The translations under genes and the position numbers were made by a program. A DNA stretch of 64,000 nt from Beverwykella pulmonaria (lineage: Eukaryota; Ascomycota; Dothideomycetes; Pleosporales; Melanommataceae), in contig BCHH01000001.1 in assembly GCA_001599595.1 (NCBI GenBank), positions 4,523,358 through 4,587,357 on the forward strand. Reading direction: 5' to 3'. The notes beneath the pieces are model-generated. The model was not told the origin of the DNA. It made no database searches and was given only the letters and a program-made list of their open reading frames with translations. Below are positions 1 to 10,374 of this stretch, piece by piece (the first letter of the stretch is position 1; each line of letters opens with the position of its first letter).

Positions 1-1000
1 TCCAGGGGCCAGGAAGGTCGGAGTCTGAAAGCACATCGTCTTCTGGATTAAGAAGCTTACGCACTGGCTGTTCAGCAGGAGTCGAGGCAGGTTCCTGGGG
101 TGTCTGCGAGCCCGACTTCCGAGTTAGTGGTAGCCTAGACATGGGTAATGGGCGCATGGCTTTGGCGGGAATCTCTTTTGTGGATGGCGGCGGGGTGCCT
201 GCCGGTGTATTGGAATTGACCTGGACGTCCTCCATCTGCCCAATTCCTTCCTCGTTTTCAATGTCGGAGGAAGCATCGTCCATGACCAGGTCTTCATTGG
301 AGGAAGTTAGTTCCTTGGCATGCTCGATTGGCGACGCCTGATTGGACGGCTCCTCATCGTCCTCTTCTGTAAGGGGAAACATGGGTGCAGCATTGCGAAT
401 TGGTCGAGTTCGTATGGGAGAGATGTCTCTTGCAAGTGAAGTCGCGCCTGAAATTCCACCTCCGCGACCTCGTCCCCGACCCCTGCCTCCTCTACCTCGG
501 CCGCCGCGACCGCGTCCGCCACGACCGCCACGACCACCACGACCTCTAGACGAATACTGAGGAGGCGATGGTATATCGACCTCGCTCTCGTCAGATGATT
601 CGAGTTCAGACTCACTGTAGACCGGCGGAAGTAGATTCGCATCTTGTCGATATGTTGATACTCGCCTCTTGGCCGGTTTGTCCTGGTGAGTGAGCGCGCT
701 GAAAAACTCGCGTGGTAAACCGTGCACAACTAGGATGGGCTCATCATATTTGGCGTAAATGGCGGGACCAGACGCATCGATTGATGAATAAGTTGAGATA
801 TTAGAAGATGAGCGGGTGGCCTTTCTTGCGGCGGTCAAGTTGCCATTCGGAATTGGTTTTGGTGGTAGAGTGTCGACCTTTTCTCCTTTGCCCGGAGCTG
901 ACTTGGATCCTCGTCCCGAACGGGTTCGCATAGAGTTGTCATCTTTTGCTGCGTTTCGACCCCCTCGCGAGGACCCACGCAAAGTCCGGATAGCGGGCAT
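1..1000 (-). CDS. RGG-box nuclear-type protein, N-terminal part (runs off the window)
   Basis: The minus frame is open without a stop from the ATG at 1000-998 to the window edge, about 333 codons, so the 3' part is missing. The product starts MPAIRTLRGSSRGGRN and has a basic Ser/Arg-rich N-terminus. A short ordered-looking stretch follows (around residues 65-95, AIYAKYDEPILVVHGLPREF), then an acidic SESELESSDESEVD patch. Residues about 152-185 form a dense RGG/RG box, which is typical of RNA-binding or nucleolar/chromatin proteins and is often arginine-methylated. An acidic, Ser/Thr/Pro-rich tail follows. I do not recognise a named family. The gene diverges from the MTC1-type gene at 1473. 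No intron was needed. RNA binding is an inference from composition only. Confidence 0.75.
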   Translation of the reverse strand, partial: MPAIRTLRGSSRGGRNAAKDDNSMRTRSGRGSKSAPGKGEKVDTLPPKPIPNGNLTAARKATRSSSNISTYSSIDASGPAIYAKYDEPILVVHGLPREFFSALTHQDKPAKRRVSTYRQDANLLPPVYSESELESSDESEVDIPSPPQYSSRGRGGRGGRGGRGRGGRGRGGRGRGRGRGGGISGATSLARDISPIRTRPIRNAAPMFPLTEEDDEEPSNQASPIEHAKELTSSNEDLVMDDASSDIENEEGIGQMEDVQVNSNTPAGTPPPSTKEIPAKAMRPLPMSRLPLTRKSGSQTPQEPASTPAEQPVRKLLNPEDDVLSDSDLPGPW

Positions 1001-1472
1001 GGAGAAAAGTACTTAGAAAAATGGTCGCACACGATAAGTGGGATTCATCGATCAAGTTGGCGTCTGCATGTACGGTCCCGTGAGGCGTAGCGTGGATCTT
1101 CCCGTCAGGGTGACAGGAGATGCAAAAGCAGATACAGAGAATAGAAAACTTCGCGCAGGAAAAAAGAGACCACGCATGCGCTCCTTGGTTTCAGTCTGAT
1201 AGGAGTTCCTGAATGAGTCGAATTGAATTCGGCTGGCGATGGTGGAGGAGATGATGGAATGGTGATCTTTGTCTGGGGCGCTTTCTGTCTTCGAGTTTTG
1301 GAAAGCCTTGGCATCAGCCTTTCATTGGCTGCTTTGCTGACGCTAAATTCATAATGCCCGCCGGCCGCATGCCGCCGCGAGAGCGTCGTTCACGTTCACC
1401 ACCAAGGCAGCGCTCCCCGCACATCTCCCGCTATTGCTACTGCACCCTCTCAAGAACTCTTCTTTACCCACC
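1001..1472. promoter_or_regulatory. Divergent intergenic region
   Basis: 472 bp separate the start codons of the RGG-box gene (minus) and the MTC1-type gene (plus), so both promoters must lie here. No convincing TATA box was seen. A pyrimidine-rich stretch (1434-1471) lies directly before the plus-strand ATG, typical of fungal 5' leaders. Confidence 0.5.
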
Positions 1473-3089
1473 ATGCCTCCAAAGACTGTTGAAGAGCAGC
1501 TCGCGGAGCTCGAAATGATGGGTGAGGAGGAGGTCGTAGCACCCCCGCCTAAGAGCTCCAAAGCCCCCAAAGCTACTCGGAAGAGCTCAGAGCGCGAAGT
1601 CGATGCATTGAAAGAACTCGAGGAGCTGGAGGCTCTTGAGAAGTTCCAGCGCCCCGACGTGCCCCGCATAGGTAGCCGACCCAACACCCCGAAATTGTCG
1701 TCGTCATCCACCACCTCGAGTAACCAACGTCGAGCGGGCATTGCTACCCCGTCGTCTACGGGCTCGGCACGAACGAGTGAGGACAAGGCGCCCCCGAGGA
1801 AGTCTGGAGAGAGCGCACGCTCATTCCACCAGGGCTTTGCTCCCACTGAAGAAGAACCCCCCAAACCAGCACCTGCGCCAGCTGCGTCCAGCGGCTCCTG
1901 GTGGGGAGGCTTACTGTCGACTGCCACTGCGACCGCAACTGCGGCAAAGAAGCAGGCCGAAGCAGCTTATCAAGAACTGCAAAAGAATGAGGAAGCACAG
2001 CGTTGGGCCGAGCAAGTTCGAGGGAACGTTGGTGCCTTGCGTGGCATTGGTAAGTCTATGGCGAGCTCTAGCCTGGCAATTCGACATAACAGTTTACGTT
2101 GCAAGTTTCAAAGCTAACAAAGTTCAGGTGGCGAACTCGGGAAGCGCGCCCTACCGACATTCACCAATCTCCTCCATACACTCGCACCCCCAATCTCGCA
2201 GCATGAACGCCTCCAAATCCACATCACCCACGATCTCATCGGCTATCCATCCCTCGATCCCATTATATATCAAACATTCTCCACCGTTATGGCACAAGTC
2301 GAGGGTGGTGATCTGCTCGTCATCCAGAGAGGCTCCGAATCAACGCATCGCCGTGGCTCCGTCGACGGATACAGAGGTGGAAGCAGTGGGTGGAACGACG
2401 GACCCTGGTGGCGCCATACAGACCAGCGAGATCTCAGCGTGGTAAAGGGACTGGTTGAAGGAACTAAGCTCGCAAGAGTCAGCGCTGAGTCATATGCCAA
2501 CGACTTCTTTGCGGCAAGAGGAGGTGTTGAGGAAGCGGCCAAGCAAGCTACGGAGGTTCTTAGCGAGAGCAACCCCGTCCGGAGCAGTGACATTTTCCTT
2601 GCGATCCAAGCCCTAAGCTACCCCGCGCCGCACGATCTCTTCGGCGAATCGCCATCTTCGGACACGGAGAAAGCTAGCGGCGTGGAGAAAGCTGGCGGTG
2701 TGGAGGAGCATAAAGAAGACGATGAACTGGTTGCCCTGGCCATATATCTCTACGACCCCATCCACGGCATCAGCTTCAAAGCTCTCAGTCAGTCGTTCCC
2801 CGCAAAGTGGGTTGAGTGGCTCGATGCGCCCGTCCCGGAAGATGCTGGGGGTGACGAATATCAACTCCCTCCCGAGATTCAAGAGATCATCGAAAGCGGA
2901 GGCGTTGACCCGCGAGAATGGGTTGCTGATTGGATCGAGGAGACAATCAGCCTGAGTGTCGGCATTGTGGCACAGCGATATGTTGCCCGTAGAATGGGTG
3001 TTGGTGAAGGTGGTATTGGCCGGGGCAAAACACGCGAGGCAACTATTGAAGCTGGCGGAGGCGAGGCGGCGAGGGCTGGCATCATCTAA
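1473..3089 (+). CDS. mtc1: Maintenance of telomere capping protein 1 family (DUF5427)
   Basis: There are two exons, 1473-2049 and 2128-3089, with a 78-bp intron (GTAAGT donor, branch GCTAAC at 2113, acceptor TTCAG); the model is frame-exact at 512 aa. The first ATG with a good context (ACCATGCC at 1473) was chosen over the upstream ATG at 1434. The N-terminus is acidic and low in complexity (EEQLAELEMMGEEE), followed by Ser/Pro-rich linkers. A WWGGLLSTATATATAAKKQAE segment begins the conserved region, and the C-terminal half contains FSTVMAQVEGGDLLVIQRG and a final DWIEETISLSVGIVAQRYVA stretch. This order is characteristic of the fungal Mtc1/DUF5427 family. In yeast, mtc1 mutations are synthetically sick with cdc13-1 and the protein is linked to COPI vesicles. 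Function here is by family only. Confidence 0.85.
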
Positions 3090-3515
3090 TCTCTTTATAC
3101 TTTCTGGTCAGCTGTTTTAATATCCCGTCACGGTGTCTTGGGGCACTTTTCTAGCACGGGAGCTCGTTGGTGTTCTCATTCTTTTGGGCGCAATAAGGGG
3201 TTCTGGGTATTCAATTCAGCCATAAGCTGACCTCATTCTCAATCGACGCTTCCTCCGTCTTGCTGTCACTCCTTGTTCGCCTCATTCGTCCGACATAAAC
3301 TTGCGAGTGCCTGACGAAACCGATCCGCGACAATGCAATCTTGGGTATAGAATCCTCCCATCAAATGAGCACAAATTCAGGGATGTGCCCGTGCAGCTCA
3401 TGTGCAATAAACTACGTTACTGCACTTCACCTCCCTCTTCCTATGTCTTGGCGACTCCTAAGCCTTTACGGTGAGGGGAATCCGATCCTAGCATTCGCAT
3501 AGCAGCTTCTAGCAT
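3090..3515. other. Intergenic, convergent 3' flanks
   Basis: 426 bp between the convergent ends of the MTC1-type and DUF2462 genes. It must carry both 3' UTRs. Nothing else recognised. Confidence 0.5.
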
Positions 3516-3864
3516 TCAAGCCTTGGCCTTCTTCGCCAACGCCGCCTCCTTCTCCTTCGCTGCCTTCTTGTCCCTCTTCCCTCCCTTCAACAGCTCCAAG
3601 TGTCCCGCTTTCTGTCCCAGCATGGCCTCGGTTTTTGTGGCTAGGCCTGCGGATCGAGACGTTTTGATGGCGTTGGCAGTAATGAGGGACGCCTTTTTTG
3701 GTTTTATGACGCGGTTGCCGCGTTTGGGGCCGAATGTCGTGGGCCTGGAAGGAAATATTAGTATCGTGGGTTGGAGAAGTAAGAGGGTTGGAGAGTAAAG
3801 TTGAGAAGGTGGCGTACTTTTTCGATGTAGACTTGGGCGCCTTCTTCACGGCGCCTTGAGCCAT
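3516..3864 (-). CDS. DUF2462 / UPF0390 small basic protein
   Basis: There are two exons on the minus strand, 3864-3818 and 3744-3516, with a 73-bp intron (3745-3817; GTACGC donor, CTAAT branch region, TTCCAG acceptor). The joined product is 91 aa, starts [16 protein letters not shown] and continues through [20 protein letters not shown] to a Lys/Ala-rich helix ending [11 protein letters not shown]. This Lys-rich layout, with MAQG at the start, GPKRG and KPKK motifs and a basic helical tail, matches the fungal and animal UPF0390 (DUF2462) family of about 90 aa. These are presumed nucleolar proteins with no defined activity. An unspliced reading gives a different, non-conserved C-terminus, so splicing is well supported. 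Confidence 0.85.
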
Positions 3865-4561
3865 CGTGTCCTGCTCTTACGGGGTGTCGGAGCGCGAGCG
3901 TGCTGGCTCCGTCGTCTTCGCTGTTCAGTCGTGGTGTTCTCGGTTCGAATTTTGAAAAGTTCGCGAAACTCGGCTTGGCAGTGGATCCCCATTCTGGGGC
4001 TAGTCTTGAATTGGCAAGGTGCATTGTGGAGAACCGCCTTTTAGCCATTTCAACCTCCCCTCCCCCATGAGAATCCATCCATCAACCCGACGACCCGTTT
4101 CCAAGCGCGCGCACTGGGTCTCCAACACTCCCTCCCATCTTCACTTGTATTTGAGCAGCAATCTGCACGCCCAGTTGTGTAGCCGGAAGAATTTGCTTAG
4201 CTTCCGATCGTCGTGATGGTAGTCTTTATATGTACAGGGACGTGGTGCCGTGTTCATCTATCCCATATGAGAGTTTGAGAGATGGTACCTGGGGCCAAGG
4301 CTTCTGGAAGGTAGCGCAAGAGGGTAGTGGAGAATGTCCAATTTATCCTTATTGGAATACCCGGGATCGCCATATCGAGGCTGCGTGATGATGGCGAGTT
4401 TCCTGGAATTAGGATCGCATGCACGATGCACCCGAGCTAGAATATTAAGGGGATAGACAACAGTTCGGGGACTGTAGGTATATATTGCAAAGTCTTCCAG
4501 ACGTAATGGAGAGGTGTGGGCATCTCTAAATTCTCTTCGAAGGATATTCCAAGCCGCCACA
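3865..4561. promoter_or_regulatory. Divergent intergenic region upstream of GH115
   Basis: About 700 bp between the minus-strand DUF2462 gene and the plus-strand glucuronidase. A TATATA stretch near 4479, about 85 bp before the GH115 start, is a candidate core promoter. No specific regulator site was identified. Confidence 0.4.
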
Positions 4562-7500
4562 ATGGAGTCGTTTCCCAAGCGCGTTCTTTGCTTGCTGTGC
4601 CTCTTTCTGTTTGCTTCTAATCTCGTTGCTGCGCTTGGTCAGAAGCCAATTATCGACTTCACAGCGGGAAATGGAAGCTACCTGCTTGCGACCCGCGATT
4701 CGCATGTCAACCTGATCCTCGACGCCGCAGATTGGCCTGGTGTGCTCCGCGCCGCCAACGACGTTGCTGTAGATTTTGGGCGCGTTACGGGGCTCAATGG
4801 ATCAGTGACGGCCACTGGGAAAGGTACACTGAACGCGGCAAATATCTTTAATGTTACTGGTATCAACAAGGACTGGAGTGTTGGTGTTGCGAAAGGGAAT
4901 GGGACTTCCAAGGGCACGATTATTGTGGGGACAATTGGGAACTCGAGTTACATTGATGGGCTGATCAAGAGTGGGAAGATCGATGTCAGTGCTATTGAGG
5001 GCAAGTGGGAGGCTTTTATCAGTGTCGTCGTGAAGAACCCAACGAATGGCACTGCGGAGGCGCTGGTCATTGCTGGTAAGCTCCATAAACCATCCCTCTG
5101 GCAAAGACGCGGCCGAGGTACTGACGGTCTGTAGGTAGCGACCGACGCGGGACAATTTACGGTCTCTACGACGTATCCGAGCAAATTGGCGTCTCGCCAT
5201 GGTACTGGTTCGCCGACGTCGCGCCCAAGTCCCACGATTCCATCTACGCCCTGCGAACCGCCAAAGTCCAGAAGTCGCCCACGGTCAAATACCGCGGCTT
5301 CTTCATCAATGACGAAGCGCCCGCTCTGACAGGATGGATGAACGCCCGCTACCAGAAATCGAAATATGGCTCTGCGTTTGGAGCCGACTTCTATTCGCAT
5401 GTGTTTGAGCTGTTGCTCAGACTGAGGGCCAACTATCTCTGGCCTGCGATGTGGAGCAGCATGTTCAACGTTGATGACCCACGCAACCAGCCCCTTGCAG
5501 ACGAATATGCGATTGTTATGGGATCCTCGCATACTGAGCCTATGGTGCGCGCCACCAAGGAATGGAAAGTCTTTGGAACGGGTGGCGAGGAGGGTTGGCA
5601 GTGGGCTACGAATAACGCGTCGCTCTATGAATATTTCACTGAAGGTGCGCAACGTGCCAAGCCGTACGAGAATGTCGTTACCATCGGCATGCGCGGATAC
5701 CACGACACGGCTATGAGCCCCGATACCCAAACCGATGTCTTGGAAGCTGTCGTTCAAGCCCAGCAGAAGATTCTTACTGAGGTGTATGGCGATGCGAGCA
5801 AGGTTCCCCAGATGTGGTGCTTGTATAAGGAGGTGCAGGATTACTTCGAGGCAGGCATGGCAGTTCCTGACCATGTTATTCTGCTGTGGACGGAGGATAA
5901 TTGGCAGAACATCAGAAGGTTGCCGGTTGGCGACGAGAAGAAACGATCGGGAGGCGCGGGTGTGTACTACGTGAGTCTCATGGAACAGTTATGATAGATT
6001 TTGTACTAACCTTTGCCAGCACTTCGACTATGTTGGTGACCCCCAGAACTTCAAATGGATCAACACCATCCAGCTCCAAAAGACTCGCGACCAAATGCGC
6101 CTCGCCGTCGACCGCGATGCCGACCAACTCTGGATCGTCAACGTTGGTGACATTAAGCCCTATGAGATCCCGCTGAGCCACTGGTTCGACATCGCGTACG
6201 ACATTGATCTCTGGGACGAGAAGAGTGTGCCGAAATGGCTCGAGGGCTGGGCTGCTCGCACCTTCGACGCCGAGCACGCTAAAGCTATTGCTGAGGTCAT
6301 GGATACATACAGTTTTCTCGCTAATATGCGCAAGTTTGAGCTCGTGGAGCCGGTCACCTACAGTATTTTGAATTACGAAGAAGCGGACAAACTTCTTGCG
6401 CAGTGGGTGGATATTGGCAAGAAGGCACAGGCCTTGTATGATGCGCTGCCAGCCTCTCAACAGGCGTCCTTTTTCGAGATGATTCTACATCCTGTCTTGG
6501 CTGGAGGAAACTTCATTGACATCCAGGTAGCGGGAGCAAGGAACCAGATTTACTCTGGGCAGGCGAGGAATAGCGCGAATGTATGGTTCCAGCGCGTGTT
6601 GGATGGAATGAAGAAGGATGCTGCGTTGACAAAGGAGTATAATTCGCTGCTCAATGGCAGATGGAATCATATGATGGATCAGACGCATCTAGGTTATCAG
6701 GGATACTGGTGAGTCCTTTTTCTTCAATCCTGGAGAAATTGAACTGACTCAAAGATCAAGGCAACAACCTATGCGTCAACGTTCCCCCTTCCTCAGTTGG
6801 GTAATGGACACGGAGCGATCGCTCGCCGGAGATATGGGCATCGCCGTCGAAGGTTCCAACGCGACCGTGCCCGGTGACGATATCTGGCATAGTAATGGCG
6901 GCGGCTCTCTCGACCTCCCTTCAGCCACTCCTTACACCCCGCCCCGCTGGATAGACATCTTCAGCGTCGGCACACAACCATTTAACTGGAAGATTGCTGC
7001 AGAGCCCTTCGTCAAGCTCTCTAAATCCTCCGGCACCCTCTCGCCGACTGACGAGGATGTCCGCGTCTACATTACCATCGACTGGGCGCAGCTTCCAGCA
7101 GGTGCAGGAATGAAAACTGTACTCAATATCACATCGTCGACAGACTACGGAACACAGTACAGCATGCCGACCGTCAACTTACAGCTCAACAACACAGCAA
7201 TCCCGTCAAGCTTTACAGCCGGCTTCGTCGAGTCCGCGGGCCAGGTTGCCTTCGAAGCAGAACACTATACGCGTCTAACCCCTGCCGGGAACCTAACATA
7301 TACCGTGCTCCCGGGCTACGGACGCACAAAATCAGCTGTAAAGCTATCCTCCAACACCGCCGAAGCACTAACCACCTCCACGGCTCCCGGTCTAGAATAT
7401 GACTTCTACACCTTCACGCCGACGACCGCGGCCAAGGCCCTCAACTTGACACTGATCCTGTCGCCTACGCTGAATGTAAATCCGAAACTTCCCCTCGCTT

Positions 7501-7814
7501 ATGTAGCTCAAATCGATGATCTGCCTCAGCAGAGGAGGCAGTATGTTATCGATCAGAAGCAACCCCTATTTCCGGTGGGCTGGTTGGAAGCTGTGGCGAA
7601 GAGCGCGTGGACGAATACGACGAGTTGGGGAATGGTACCAGTGGGAAAACATACTTTAAAGTTGTGGTTGGTTGAGAGTAATGTAGTATTGCAGAAGGTG
7701 GTGTTGGATTTGGGGGGCGTGAAGTATAGCCATAATGGGCCGCCGGAGAGTTATAGAGTGGGCGGAAACTCAACTGTAGCTAGGAGGCACTTTAAAATTG
7801 GAGCAGAAAAATAG
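4562..7814 (+). CDS. Secreted GH115 xylan alpha-1,2-glucuronidase
   Basis: Four exons (4562-5075, 5135-5970, 6020-6708, 6761-7814) with introns of 59, 49 and 52 bp give a frame-exact 1030-aa protein. The ATG at 4562 (CCACAATGG context) was chosen because it is followed directly by a signal peptide (MESFPKRVLCLLCLFLFASN). The mature protein shows the GH115 core: an N-terminal lobe (RAANDVAVDFGRVTG), the segment GLYDVSEQIGVSPWYWFADV, then KYRGFFINDEAPALTGWM, RANYLWPAMWSSMFN and GSSHTEPM. The C-terminal beta-rich domain comes after about residue 680. GH115 enzymes remove (4-O-methyl)glucuronic acid from internal and terminal xylose of glucuronoxylan, so this is a secreted hemicellulase. Many N-x-S/T sites fit secretion. 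The length equals that of known family members and no motif is broken. Confidence 0.93.
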
Positions 7815-8917
7815 ATGGGTCGCGGCTTAGGGGTCTTGTTTGATGTATATATTCTTATGACAATTAATCAACACTCAATCAGCACATATGCTCGAAGTCA
7901 TTCACACACTACAGATAGACTACTGTTCCTTATTCCTTAATTCCTCGTCTTGGTTTATTCGATCCCTTGTGCTGTCCTACACTCAGCCCAAAAGAAAATC
8001 AGGAAATGGCGGAGTACTACATTCCCTCATAGCGGCCGGTCCCGGCTTTCCATATTAGCACCCATCTATTTGCACGCGTGCACAGTATGCAGCTCGGCTG
8101 GTACGCTAATTTGCCAGCACTGTCATTCCAGTTACCGTGAGGACGCACTATTACTACTAAGGTATCCATTCGTACACTCAAGTCCCACAAGACTATCCTA
8201 GCAGCAACGAGGATGGCGAAAAGCAATTGGAAGATCTTTATGATGATGGCGGTACCCTGGTTAAGTTGAAGGCCCAGCTAAGTGGTGGGGGTAGGTGGGT
8301 GGAAGGGGAAAGTTGTAGAGAGTAGAAGCTGCGGCAAAGGGGCGAGGTTTTGTTTATAATAAGGAGGGTCTTTCTCGCCTCTCGCTGCAGTGAAAGAGCG
8401 AGGTCACAAGGTGAGGCAGGCACACCTACTTATAGCAGCGCTTACTATAGGGATAAGGTCTCGGTGGTATATCGTCACACCGAGACTGAAAATTGACGGG
8501 CGCATGGTGATGTGCTGGGGCGACCTTCGCCCTCAAATGTTGAGAACAGCCTTCTGCGTTGGGATGGCGTCCTTCGCAAGTCCTATGGCGCCGCAGTGAA
8601 GGCTTGAATTTGTCATAAATCCTCCAAGACCTGCCGATGAGAGAAGAGACGAGAGAGGAGACGAAAGAAAGAAGCCAGAAAAAAGCAATGGCTTACCTGT
8701 ATGCGTGGGTCCGTTGATTGCGCCAAGACAGCTGGTCATCCCCAAACATGAATCCCTGCCAAGCATGTGCACTGCCTCATTCCTTTGCTTCTGATAAGAA
8801 CATTGGTATTCGCAAACACGTTGTGCATAGCTCAGAATGTGGCCAAACCAGTGGCCATTTCTTCGCCACCTCCAAGACGGCGACCCTGTTCCTCACACCC
8901 ATACTCCTCCACTAACA
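7815..8917. other. Intergenic, no gene recognised
   Basis: About 1.1 kb between the GH115 gene and the 3' end of the minus-strand receptor gene. Only short unconserved open frames were seen on either strand. Confidence 0.4.
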
Positions 8918-10374
8918 CTACACTTTCAAGTCCCTGGCCAGATGCCGCGGCTGATCCCCGTCTTTCACAGTCTCTATCTCGAAGGTCGAGTCAACGCTGA
9001 ATCTCCGTGGCCCTGTGCTATCCCTCTCGACCCTGATATCAGTCTCACATCTTATCTCGAGAACTCCACTCCTCTCAATAACATATTCCTCGTCCCTCCC
9101 GTGGCCCCTATCTCTTGAAGGCGAAGGCTCTGCCGGTGAAGAGCCGCCGGTGACCGTAGTGGTTGTCGAGTTGTTACGAAGCCGATATGCACTTTGCCGA
9201 GAGTTTGTCTCATAGCGGTGGCTCATTGTGGTTCGTGGTATGCTCCAGTCCTTGAGACTGAAGACCCGCTGGAGGAAGGGCCGCGTGAGGGGGAGATTGA
9301 CGCACAGCATCGCAGTGAAGGCTTCGCGGAGATACCATATCATCCAACCGGGTGAGAAGGGGTTCTTGAATGACTCGTACTTGTTCTTTGCGGCAGCGAA
9401 AATCTGGGATATCGCGTGTTAGTGGTTAGCTTGGCTAGGGACCTAGACTAAGGAAGATGGGAGAAGGTAAGAATAATGCATACAGTGAAGACACCAATGA
9501 AAAAAATGCCAGCAAGAACCATTTTCTTCTCTCGCGGGATCTTGACTTTAAACACCAGAGGCAAGGGGATGAGCATGATCATAACATCCGACGAGATGTT
9601 CAGAGTAGCGTTTGTGATGAGGTGGTTGATCATCGCGGAACATTGAGCTATAGTTGCATTAGAAAAGTTACAATGGGGAGTGGGGAAACTCACTGCTGTT
9701 GGTCGGCACGGCCCAATACTGGGTGAAGGGGCGACACCACGCGGCAAACCACAACGTCTCCATAACGACCTATATTCGGAAACGTATGTTAGTTACCACG
9801 CGCAGAGTATGATGCACCTGTATGTCAAAAAACTTACATAGCTGATAACGACATAGACCGAGACAACCTTCACAGCGAAGTGTAACGGGAGAAGTTCTCT
9901 GCCGTGAGATTAGTACTGGAAAGTGGGGATCTGGATATTGAATACTTACGTCATCCGGCCGTACATAATAAGCATGCAAGCCTTGAGAAGCCATATGGTT
10001 GATATGTGCATTTGCTCGACGACTATGGTAAGTTTTGAGCCATATATACGTTCGCGGATCTCTTCGGCATCGAAATTTGACACGTCCTCGCCGGGGCCAA
10101 TGAGGTTGCTGCTTGTATGAAGAATAATGTGGAGTAGAGCCATAAGAATGGTGAGAGTTATCTAAGATGTGTTAGCATGTGTAGCACTTCGTGCGCGAGG
10201 ACTCAGCTCTGTAACTAAAGAACTTGCACTTACCATTGCAGGCACGACGAGGTAGTCGTCAACCTGAAGCCCCCTCCATGACCCAAGGCGCATACGCTTT
10301 GAAATACAGCGAACGCAAACAACTACCCAACAGATGGCATACCAAATGCTAGCTTCTGGCTGCAGGATTGACAT
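8918..10374 (-). CDS. Fungal rhodopsin-domain integral membrane protein (SAT4/PTH11-like, 7 TM)
   Basis: Six exons on the minus strand (10374-10234, 10161-9950, 9898-9838, 9769-9694, 9647-9484, 9403-8918) join frame-exactly to 379 aa. Introns are 46-80 bp with GTAAGT, GTGAGT or GTATGC donors. The product begins in the first membrane segment (IWYAICWVVVCVRCISKRM) followed by the family signature LGSWRGLQVDDYL. Later segments carry CMLIMYGRMTELLPLHFAVK, CSAMINHLITNATLNISSDV, MIMLIPLPLVFKVKIPREKK and NPFSPGWMIWYLREAFTAML. This is the conserved core of the fungal rhodopsin/SAT4 domain (Pfam PF20684), which also forms the 7-TM part of PTH11-like receptors. No CFEM domain is present. The cytosolic tail is Ser/Arg-rich. 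The ligand is unknown, and whether it signals as a GPCR is inference. Confidence 0.88.

Noticed and set aside
307..729. 140-codon minus frame with VVVVVAVVADAVAAAEVEEAG
   Set aside because: It is another frame of the RGG-box gene; the real frame runs open from 1000 to the edge, and the Val/Ala run is the frame shadow of GGN repeats.
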